Part shown: piece after piece, positions 1 to 5,386 of the stretch | Position numbering within the stretch: position 1 is the first letter of the stretch | Layout of the letters: each line of letters opens with the position of its first letter | DNA from: Clostridia bacterium | GTDB lineage: Bacteria > Bacillota_A > Clostridia > Christensenellales > Aristaeellaceae | Assembly: GCA_017517815.1 (NCBI GenBank) | Contig: JAFWYA010000098.1 | Location: 1-11,694 of the forward strand | Direction: 5' to 3' | DNA: 11,694 nucleotides | Position numbers and translations under genes: made by a program | Notes under the pieces: generated by a model | What the model was told of the DNA's origin: nothing | The model's database searches: none | What the model saw: only the letters and a program-made list of their open reading frames with translations

Positions 1-113
1 CAATGATAACCCTTTTAAGGGTAAGTAAGTAACAAGCCTATGCAAATGTCAGGCCGTATATGCGTCTGTTAGGACGCAGCTGGTATTCTAGGGCTATGCC
101 CGCATATGCAAAA
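1..113. other. Upstream non-coding region with possible RNA structure
   Basis: No credible protein gene is seen here; open frames crossing it are short and overlap the transpeptidase gene in other frames. Several inverted repeats are visible. GTATATGCG (56-64) can pair with CGCATATGC (101-109) over 9 bp with one G-U pair. TGCGTC (61-66) can pair with GACGCA (73-78) around a 6-nt loop. GGGC (91-94) can pair with GCCC (98-101). The first two are mutually exclusive. I do not recognise a known riboswitch, tRNA, SRP, 6S or RNase P signature. It may be a 3' untranslated region of a gene left of the window, or a small RNA ending at the hairpin at 114-132. Confidence 0.25.
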
Positions 114-132
114 CCCCCGGCTTTGCCGGGGG
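114..132. terminator. Strong GC hairpin, probable intrinsic terminator
   Basis: CCCCCGGC (114-121), loop TTT (122-124) and GCCGGGGG (125-132) form a perfect 8-bp hairpin. On the minus strand it is followed by TTTT, as in an intrinsic terminator. On the plus strand the tail is only moderately T-rich (ATACTTATTGTTG). It may end plus-strand transcription from the left with a weak tail, or block antisense transcription. It insulates the sporulation promoter just downstream from upstream readthrough. Confidence 0.6.
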
Positions 133-148
133 ATACTTATTGTTGCCG

Positions 149-177
149 GTATATTGCCGCGGTGTATTGCATACAGT
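149..177 (+). promoter_or_regulatory. Candidate sigma-E (mother-cell) promoter
   Basis: A -35-like ATATT (151-155) is followed after 14 nt by CATACAGT (170-177). This matches the Bacillus subtilis sigma-E consensus (about KMATATT, 14-15 nt, CATACAnT), with one mismatch in the two bases before ATATT. Transcription would start a few bases downstream, about 15-20 nt before the first start codon, leaving room only for the ribosome binding site GGGAGG at 187-192. The spoIIIA operon is known to be sigma-E dependent, which supports the call. Confidence 0.6.
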
Positions 178-201
178 TGAAAAACCGGGAGGAAAATGAC
201 C

Positions 202-909
202 ATGAAAAAACGATGGGTTATATGCACGACCCTGATTTTGTGCGCTGTGCTGGCCGCAGGCTGGCATTTGACAACGGTGACGGCAGATACGGAGATCATC
301 AGCCCGCATACGCGTGCCAATGTACCGGAAGGGCTTTGGATCTGGATCGACGTTCACGGGAAATCGCTCACGCTGTATGAGGGCACCAGCGTAAAAAAGA
401 AATATGTTATCGCAACAGGCACGGCGGATACGCCCTCTCCGCTTGGAATCTTTTATATCAACAGTCGTTTTGCAGGGCAATTGGGCGGATTCGGCACAAG
501 GTTTCTGGGCCTGAATGTGCCATGGGGACAGTATGGCATTCATGGTACAAACAAACCATCGTCCATCGGCAGCAATGCATCGCACGGATGTATCCGCATG
601 CATGTGACAGATTCAGAGGAGCTTTACGGGCTGATTGCAAACGGTACAAAGGTCGTAATGGAGGGCGGACCGTATGGATTGCTGGATCAGGGGCTGAAAA
701 TCCTGCAGCCCGGTGATCGAGGCAGCCATGTGGCTGCATTGCAGGCGAGGCTTATGCAGCTGGGATATACCTATCAGTGGCCGGACGGTATTTACGGACA
801 GGCTACGCAAGCGGCCGTCAAAAAGGCAAGAAAAGCACTCGGACTGCCGGATACAGACGCCGCAGATATCCCCTTTTACCGGGCAATCGGATTGATTTTA
901 TTCGAATAA
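202..909 (+). CDS. Exported L,D-transpeptidase (YkuD) with C-terminal peptidoglycan-binding domain
   Basis: The product (235 aa) has an N-terminal hydrophobic segment after MKKR (about residues 5-20), so it is exported or membrane-anchored. A YkuD catalytic domain follows (about 45-155), with HGTN at H114 and the signature SHGCIRM, giving H128 and nucleophile C130. The C-terminal part (about 165-225) is a PG_binding_1-like repeat. YkuD enzymes form 3-3 peptide crosslinks, or attach proteins or other groups to peptidoglycan stems, through a cysteine acyl-enzyme. ATG 202 is chosen over ATG 196 because GGGAGG (187-192) lies 9 nt upstream of it against only 3 nt. The stop is 15 nt before spoIIIAA and no terminator intervenes, so it appears to be the first gene of the spoIIIA operon behind the sigma-E-like promoter. 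I infer mother-cell expression and wall remodelling during engulfment or cortex formation; the exact substrate is unknown. Confidence 0.9.
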   Translation: MKKRWVICTTLILCAVLAAGWHLTTVTADTEIISPHTRANVPEGLWIWIDVHGKSLTLYEGTSVKKKYVIATGTADTPSPLGIFYINSRFAGQLGGFGTRFLGLNVPWGQYGIHGTNKPSSIGSNASHGCIRMHVTDSEELYGLIANGTKVVMEGGPYGLLDQGLKILQPGDRGSHVAALQARLMQLGYTYQWPDGIYGQATQAAVKKARKALGLPDTDAADIPFYRAIGLILFE

Positions 910-924
910 ACGGAGGAAAGCACA

Positions 925-1836
925 ATGAACTGGCAGGAAACGATCAGCTTTTTCGGAAACTGCATGCCCAAAAGCATTGGCAGGGCGCTTGCATCACAGC
1001 AGGAGGGCACTGTGAGGGAGATCCGCATGCGCGCAGGCGGCAGAGGAAGCCTGCTCACTCATAAAGGAGAGCTTGTGTGTACAGGCCTGATGAGTCAGGG
1101 CCAGATTGCCCAGACGGCGGAGGCACTGTGCGACCATGCACTGTATGCCCGTGCTGAAGAACAGCGGCAGGGTTTTGTCACCCTGCGAGGCGGGCACCGC
1201 ATGGGCCTTTGTGGACGAGTCATCACCCAGGGACAAAGCGTGCGGGCTCTGCGTGAGATCAGCTCCATTTGCGTACGCGTAGCAGGACAGTGGTACGGCG
1301 CTTCAGATGAACTTTTGCCGCATATGATCGACGAAGACGGCAGGGTGCGTTCCACTCTTGTGATCGGCATGCCAGGCATGGGCAAAACCACCATGCTGCG
1401 CGATGCATGCCGCCGATTGTCAGAAGCCGGTATACACATGTGCGTGGTGGACGAGCGCAGCGAGATCGCTGCGATGTGCGCGGGAGTTGCGCAGCTGGAC
1501 ATTGGCCCCAACAGCGACGTGTTGGACGGCTGCTGCAAGGAGGCAGGCATGCGCTGGATGCTGCGCGCCATGTCGCCGGATGTGCTGGTGACGGATGAGC
1601 TGGGCAGCACACTGGATGTGCAGGCTGTGCAGGAGGCGGCGCGCAGCGGCGTGGCGGTGATGGCCACATTGCATGGGCGTGATATGGAAACGGCTCTTTC
1701 AAGGGGGATGCTTTACCAACTGGTGCGCGACCGGATTTTTGAACGGTATGCACTGCTGGATGCCAGACAGGTGGGACGGATCATCAGCATATGTGACGAG
1801 CAGCTCAGGCCGCTTGCCTCAAAAGAGGCTGTGTGA
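925..1836 (+). CDS. spoIIIAA: Stage III sporulation protein AA, secretion-type ATPase
   Basis: The 303-aa product is close to the 307 aa of B. subtilis SpoIIIAA, the only ATPase of the SpoIIIA-SpoIIQ complex and related to type II/IV secretion ATPases. Walker A is GMPGMGKTT (148-156). Walker B is the hydrophobic stretch ending in DE (DVLVTDE, 219-225), followed by a Gly-Ser and the EAARSG region. The N-terminal part (REIRMRAGG and LCGRV segments) is typical of the family. It is cytoplasmic and thought to energise the mother-cell side of the channel. GGAGG (912-916) lies 8 nt before the ATG. It follows the transpeptidase gene by 15 nt and overlaps spoIIIAB by one base. Confidence 0.97.
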   Translation: MNWQETISFFGNCMPKSIGRALASQQEGTVREIRMRAGGRGSLLTHKGELVCTGLMSQGQIAQTAEALCDHALYARAEEQRQGFVTLRGGHRMGLCGRVITQGQSVRALREISSICVRVAGQWYGASDELLPHMIDEDGRVRSTLVIGMPGMGKTTMLRDACRRLSEAGIHMCVVDERSEIAAMCAGVAQLDIGPNSDVLDGCCKEAGMRWMLRAMSPDVLVTDELGSTLDVQAVQEAARSGVAVMATLHGRDMETALSRGMLYQLVRDRIFERYALLDARQVGRIISICDEQLRPLASKEAV

Positions 1837-2366
1837 TGTTAGGGGCAGCAGGCGCATTGCTGTGCCTTGCGTGCGGAATGGCAGCGGGCAGCTGGATGCG
1901 CGAAAGAAGAATGGCGCGCTGGCGCATGTTGGCGGCTTATACGGAAGCGATCGGCGGTATGAGGGTGCTGCTGGAACAGGAGCGCCCCTCTCTGCCGGAT
2001 CTGCTGGAAAGCGCTGCAGAGTGTGTTTCCTCAGGAACAGGCGCACAGCAGGCAGCGCAAAGGTTGAAACACACGGCGCGCAGCATCGCTTTGCAGCCAT
2101 TGATGAGCGTTTCGGACGCTTATGCATCAGCCTGTTGCAAATTTGCTGCGCCCTGGGAAAAACAGGAAGAACGTGCTGCGATGGAACGGCTGTTTCGTCA
2201 GCTTGGCAGCGGGACGGCCGCTATGCGCGAACAGGCGGCAGCTGCCTGTCTTCGCAGACTGAAACCACTGGAAGAGGCTGCACACGCAGAGGCAGAGAAA
2301 GGCGGCAAACTCTGCATGCAGCTTGGCATGCTTCTGGGGCTGATGGCCGGAATCGCCCTGTGGTAA
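1836..2366 (+). CDS. spoIIIAB: Stage III sporulation protein AB
   Basis: The product (176 aa; 171 in B. subtilis) has an N-terminal membrane segment (about 2-18), a basic MRERR stretch, a long cytoplasmic or periplasmic helical middle, and a C-terminal hydrophobic segment (LGMLLGLMAGIALW). This architecture resembles type II secretion GspF-like proteins, to which SpoIIIAB has been compared. The ATG at 1836 overlaps the spoIIIAA stop by one base (TGATG), and AAGAGG (1823-1828) lies 7 nt upstream. A GTG at 1833 is possible but too close to this site. It is probably translationally coupled to spoIIIAA. Identification rests on sequence character and position in the operon. Confidence 0.93.
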   Translation: MLGAAGALLCLACGMAAGSWMRERRMARWRMLAAYTEAIGGMRVLLEQERPSLPDLLESAAECVSSGTGAQQAAQRLKHTARSIALQPLMSVSDAYASACCKFAAPWEKQEERAAMERLFRQLGSGTAAMREQAAAACLRRLKPLEEAAHAEAEKGGKLCMQLGMLLGLMAGIALW

Positions 2367-2384
2367 CGAAGGGAGAAGATAGAT

Positions 2385-2585
2385 ATGGTACAGATTGATC
2401 TGCTGTTTAAACTGGCAGGACTGGGTGTGGTGGTGGCAGTGCTCAGCCAGGTGCTTACACGGGCGGGCCGGGAGGAGCTGGGAACGCTGGTCACAGTCGT
2501 AGGACTGGTGATCGGGCTGTTTCTAGTGGCAGATCTGATTGCAGATCTGTTCTCCAGCCTGCAAAGTCTGTTTTCACTCTACTGA
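2385..2585 (+). CDS. spoIIIAC: Stage III sporulation protein AC
   Basis: This small membrane protein (66 aa; about 68 in B. subtilis) has two hydrophobic segments (about residues 9-24 and 33-52) separated by a short polar loop containing RAGREE. The pattern and the IDLLFKLAGLG start are typical of SpoIIIAC, a two-helix subunit of the mother-cell channel related in sequence to part of SpoIIIAD. GGGAG (2371-2375) lies 9 nt before the ATG. It is 18 nt after spoIIIAB and 2 nt before spoIIIAD. Confidence 0.94.
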   Translation: MVQIDLLFKLAGLGVVVAVLSQVLTRAGREELGTLVTVVGLVIGLFLVADLIADLFSSLQSLFSLY

Positions 2586-2587
2586 AT

Positions 2588-2974
2588 ATGGCGTTCTGGC
2601 AATGGATGGGGCTGGCTGTGGCGGCAGCGGTCATCTGCATGGTGGTGCAGACACAGCAGCCGCAGATCGCCGGATTATGTGCTCTGGCGGCGGGCGCCAT
2701 GCTGCTGCTTTCTGCATTGCAGCACCTGCAGCAGGTACAGGATGTATTCGCCCGTCTGACGGCATTGGGTGGTCTGGGGGAAGGATACCTCAGCACGCTG
2801 GTCAGGGTGCTGGGCATAGGCTACACCGCTGAACTGGCCGCGCAGATCTGTCAGGACCTGGGTCAAAACGGCCTGGCGTTTAAAGTGGGTCTGGCAGGAA
2901 AATTGTGCATGTTTTCGCTCACCGCTCCGCTTTTGTTTGAAATGCTTGAAATGATTCTGGGGCTTGTGCCATGA
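2588..2974 (+). CDS. spoIIIAD: Stage III sporulation protein AD
   Basis: The product (128 aa; about 133 in B. subtilis) is an integral membrane protein with hydrophobic segments near residues 5-20, 28-45 and 108-126. The conserved SpoIIIAD block is clear: an LxRVLGIGYTAELAAQIC stretch followed by FKVGLAGKL in the second half. It forms part of the SpoIIIA channel in the mother-cell-derived outer forespore membrane. The ATG follows the spoIIIAC stop by 2 nt, and no good Shine-Dalgarno sequence precedes it, so translation probably depends on ribosomes finishing spoIIIAC. Its end overlaps spoIIIAE (ATGA). Confidence 0.95.
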   Translation: MAFWQWMGLAVAAAVICMVVQTQQPQIAGLCALAAGAMLLLSALQHLQQVQDVFARLTALGGLGEGYLSTLVRVLGIGYTAELAAQICQDLGQNGLAFKVGLAGKLCMFSLTAPLLFEMLEMILGLVP

Positions 2975-4098
2975 AAAGATGGGTGATTCTGTTTTCATTG
3001 CTCTGCCTGCTGCCGGGAGCAGCTTTTGCACAGAGCCTGCAGCAAAGTGCACAGGAGCTGATTGGCACACTTGACCTGAACGCGCTGGATGAGATGGCTG
3101 GCTCTTTGCTGGAAAGCGATGCAAAAAACCTGCTGATGCGCATGATCAAAGGAGAAACAGTCCTAACGGCGCAGGAAGTGTGGCAAAAGCTGCTTGCGCA
3201 GGCGGCAGGAGTGTTTCAAAAAAGCATCTGGCGCATGACGAGACTGATGATCCCTGCGCTGCTGGTGGCTGCTGCGGAGTGGCTGCATGCGGGGAAAAAC
3301 ATCGCCGGAGATGCGGCGCGTTATGCAGGTATGATCATGACAATGACATTGCTGGTGAGCGACCTGCGCGAACACACGGCGCTGGCTACACAAACGGTCG
3401 ATCGCATGGCCAACAGCATGCAGGCTATCTTTCCAATGATGGTCACGCTGCTGGCAGCAGTAGGCGGTACTGCGGGATCTGCCTTTTATCAGCCGGCAGT
3501 CATCGGCGCAGCCGGCGCCATGACGACCCTTGTGCATCAGGTAACGATGCCGCTCGCGGTGAGCATGGCGGTACTGACAATGGTGGGCGGCCTGAGCGAA
3601 GGACTTCGACTGTCGCGCATGTGTCGCCTGTTTCGGCAGGCGGCAAGCTGGACGCTGGGCCTGGGGTTTACGGTTTTTATCGGCGTGATGACGGTGCAGG
3701 GGGTCAATATGGCGGCTCTTGATGGCATCAGTATCCGCACAGCCAAATACGCCATCGACCACATCGTACCAATCGTGGGCGGCATGTTTTCGGATACAGT
3801 GGATACGCTGGTGGGGTGTTCGCTGATCGTGCACAATGCGGTGGGTATGCTGGGACTGCTGGTGCTGTTGTCAACCCTTCTGCTGCCGCTTGTAAGGACG
3901 GCACTTACAATGTTTCTGTACCGTGCAGCTGCAGCACTCATCCAGCCCCTTTCGGATCATCCGCTTTGTCGCGCCATTGGAGGATATGCAGATGTGTTTT
4001 CCCTTTTGTTCATCATTCAGCTGAGTGTTGGCGCCATGTTTTTTCTGCTGGTGGCACAGCTGATAACAGTCGCGGATCTGACGGTGATGCTGAGGTGA
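2971..4098 (+). CDS. spoIIIAE: Stage III sporulation protein AE
   Basis: This is the large polytopic membrane subunit (375 aa; 399 in B. subtilis). A clear signal peptide is present: MKR, a hydrophobic core, then AFA-Q with cleavage expected near residue 21. A soluble part (about 22-75) follows, then many membrane segments from about residue 85 to the C-terminus. The LAAVGGTAGSAFYQPA and GGLSEGLRLSRM stretches, and the HNAVGMLGLL segment, fit the family. SpoIIIAE is required for forespore sigma-G activity as part of the channel. ATGA overlap with spoIIIAD and zero spacing to spoIIIAF indicate coupled translation. Confidence 0.96.
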   Translation: MKRWVILFSLLCLLPGAAFAQSLQQSAQELIGTLDLNALDEMAGSLLESDAKNLLMRMIKGETVLTAQEVWQKLLAQAAGVFQKSIWRMTRLMIPALLVAAAEWLHAGKNIAGDAARYAGMIMTMTLLVSDLREHTALATQTVDRMANSMQAIFPMMVTLLAAVGGTAGSAFYQPAVIGAAGAMTTLVHQVTMPLAVSMAVLTMVGGLSEGLRLSRMCRLFRQAASWTLGLGFTVFIGVMTVQGVNMAALDGISIRTAKYAIDHIVPIVGGMFSDTVDTLVGCSLIVHNAVGMLGLLVLLSTLLLPLVRTALTMFLYRAAAALIQPLSDHPLCRAIGGYADVFSLLFIIQLSVGAMFFLLVAQLITVADLTVMLR

Positions 4099-4560
4099 AT
4101 GCGGGTGAATGGTTTTGTGCGCAGAATGGCTGTGCTGAGCGTGCTGTGGTCAACATGCGAACTGCTGCTGCCGGAGGGCAGAAATCAGCAGATGGCGCGC
4201 ATGACGGTGGGGGTACTGATTATGACCTCGCTGCTGTCGGGACTGAATGAATGGGCCGGCCAGACGGTCAGGCTGCCTGCATGGTCTGAACAGGTGATGG
4301 TAGCGGGAGAGGAAAGCTATCAGCGCACAGCGCTGGCAGCCTACGCAAACCAAATCGAAAATTACTGCGTGAGGCAGGCGAAAAAGGCGGGGTATACCGC
4401 CAGTGCGGCTGTGTGGCTGATGAATGACGGAACACTGGAGCGCATTGAAATGAAAGTCACTGCTGATGGGGCTGCACTTTTGTCTGCGGAGGAACTTGCA
4501 TCACATCTGGCCCTTCAGCTGGAAACAGATGAGGACCGTATCCGACTGGAGGAACTATGA
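4099..4560 (+). CDS. spoIIIAF: Stage III sporulation protein AF (short form)
   Basis: The product is 153 aa, shorter than the roughly 206 aa of B. subtilis SpoIIIAF. The N-terminal half matches the family: two hydrophobic segments (about 9-24 and 33-48), with the typical ELLLPEG turn between them. The C-terminal part (about 75-150), with VRQAKKAG, a DGTLERIEMKV strand and a final helix-strand, is compatible with the ring-building motif fold reported for SpoIIIAF. The ATG directly follows the spoIIIAE stop. GAGG (4092-4095) is only 3 nt from ATG 4099, but 9 nt from a GTG at 4105, which is an alternative start costing two residues. The 3' end overlaps spoIIIAG (ATGA). Confidence 0.9.
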   Translation: MRVNGFVRRMAVLSVLWSTCELLLPEGRNQQMARMTVGVLIMTSLLSGLNEWAGQTVRLPAWSEQVMVAGEESYQRTALAAYANQIENYCVRQAKKAGYTASAAVWLMNDGTLERIEMKVTADGAALLSAEELASHLALQLETDEDRIRLEEL

Positions 4561-4907
4561 AGGGGCTGCGTGACGGTAGGGTGATACTGTGGCTGTCGGC
4601 AGCACTGGCTGTGTTTGCGTTGGCACTGATGGTTGGTGAAAATGTTTCACAGAGCACGGCCTCACAGGAGGAACGTCGGATAGCCGAGGTGCTGAGTGCA
4701 ATGGCGGGAGCAGGAAAAGTAGAAGTCGCTCTGTTTTATGCAGGTGATGCTGACCGCGGCTATACCGGGGGGCCGACCGGTGCGGTAATCGTTGCTGAGG
4801 GGGCGGCGGATATGAGCGTACGCCTCAGCCTGATCCGCGCGGCCCGCACACTGCTGGGGCTTGCGGAAAATGCGGTAGACGTATTTGCAATGGAGGCAGA
4901 ACCATGA
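4557..4907 (+). CDS. spoIIIAG: Stage III sporulation protein AG, reduced ring-forming subunit
   Basis: The product is 116 aa against about 229 aa in B. subtilis. It has one membrane segment (about residues 9-27), then a compact domain with the order expected for a ring-building motif: helix EERRIAEVLSAMAG (38-51), strand VEVALFYA (55-62), a short loop (63-74), strand GAVIVAEGA (75-83), helix (85-102) and final strand AVDVFAM (106-112). The VIVAEGA segment is the recognisable SpoIIIAG signature. The long insertion between the first strand and VIVAEGA, which in B. subtilis builds the beta-triangle of the 30-mer ring, is essentially absent. GGAGG (4548-4552) lies 4 nt before the ATG. The gene overlaps both spoIIIAF and spoIIIAH by ATGA, and there is no sign of frameshift, so this looks like a genuine short form. 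Confidence 0.9.
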   Translation: MKGLRDGRVILWLSAALAVFALALMVGENVSQSTASQEERRIAEVLSAMAGAGKVEVALFYAGDADRGYTGGPTGAVIVAEGAADMSVRLSLIRAARTLLGLAENAVDVFAMEAEP

Positions 4908-5386
4908 AAGATGTGAAAAAAATACGCGACTGGAATGCGTGGATACGGCGGGGCGTGCTGCTTGCGATGGTAGGTGCGGCAGTAATGCTGGCCTGCGGGA
5001 AAACGCAGCCTGTTGCTTCTGATCCCCCTGAGGTTACGCCTGAGCCTGTTTACGCTGATGAACGCACGGCGCGTGAACGTGCTTTTGAAGCGGATTCACA
5101 GGCACTGGAAAGGCTGACTCAGAGTGAAGACGAGACAGTGCGTCAGCAGGCGGCTCGTCAGCTTGAAATCCTTATGAAAGAACATCGGGCAGAGCTTGCG
5201 ATCGAAGAGGCGCTGCAGCAAAGTGGGATGGAAACAGCCTTTGTGATCGCTTCGAACGGATCGGTCACGGTCGCGCTTTCTTCTGAACAGGAAGCACAAA
5301 AAAACAGCGCCATGATTCTGGCGCTGTGTATGGCTCATGCCGATGTGGTAGCAGAAAATGTGCGCATTATGAGCGCTTCGCCATGA
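4904..5386 (+). CDS. spoIIIAH: Stage III sporulation protein AH, SpoIIQ-partner subunit
   Basis: The product (160 aa; about 218 in B. subtilis) has one N-terminal membrane segment (about residues 16-31). A helical linker follows with the family-like ERAFEADSQALERL and VRQQAARQLEIL segments, then a C-terminal ring-building motif (about 98-158): helix AIEEALQQSG, strands METAFVIAS and SVTVALSS, a helix, and the final strand NVRIM. SpoIIIAH is the subunit that binds forespore SpoIIQ across the intermembrane space. Cys31 at the end of the membrane segment (MLAC) is unusual; a lipoprotein cleavage site is possible but poor. GGAGG (4892-4896) lies 7 nt before the ATG. The last 20 nt overlap the convergent glycosyltransferase gene, and its terminator lies within this coding sequence. 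Confidence 0.94.
   Translation: MKDVKKIRDWNAWIRRGVLLAMVGAAVMLACGKTQPVASDPPEVTPEPVYADERTARERAFEADSQALERLTQSEDETVRQQAARQLEILMKEHRAELAIEEALQQSGMETAFVIASNGSVTVALSSEQEAQKNSAMILALCMAHADVVAENVRIMSASP
5298..5327 (-). terminator. Intrinsic terminator of the minus-strand unit, inside spoIIIAH
   Basis: Read on the minus strand, ACAGCGCCA (5327-5319), loop GAATCA and TGGCGCTGT (5312-5304) form a 9-bp GC-rich stem directly followed by a run of T (through 5298). This is a textbook intrinsic terminator about 40 nt after the glycosyltransferase stop at 5367. On the plus strand the hairpin is not followed by T residues, so it should not stop spoIIIAH transcription. Confidence 0.85.

Noticed and set aside
9..22. 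Near-palindrome ACCCTT-TT-AAGGGT
   Set aside because: A two-base centre cannot form a stable RNA loop at full pairing, and no known operator matches; probably chance or part of an element cut by the window edge.
1..113. tRNA or common structural RNA (SRP, tmRNA, RNase P, 6S)
   Set aside because: No GTTCGA T-loop, CCA end, SRP tetraloop domain or RNase P core motif could be found on either strand.
3163..3834. Minus-strand open frame of 223 codons within spoIIIAE
   Set aside because: It is rich in His, Arg and Gln with no hydrophobic or domain pattern, and spoIIIAE is unambiguous on the plus strand.
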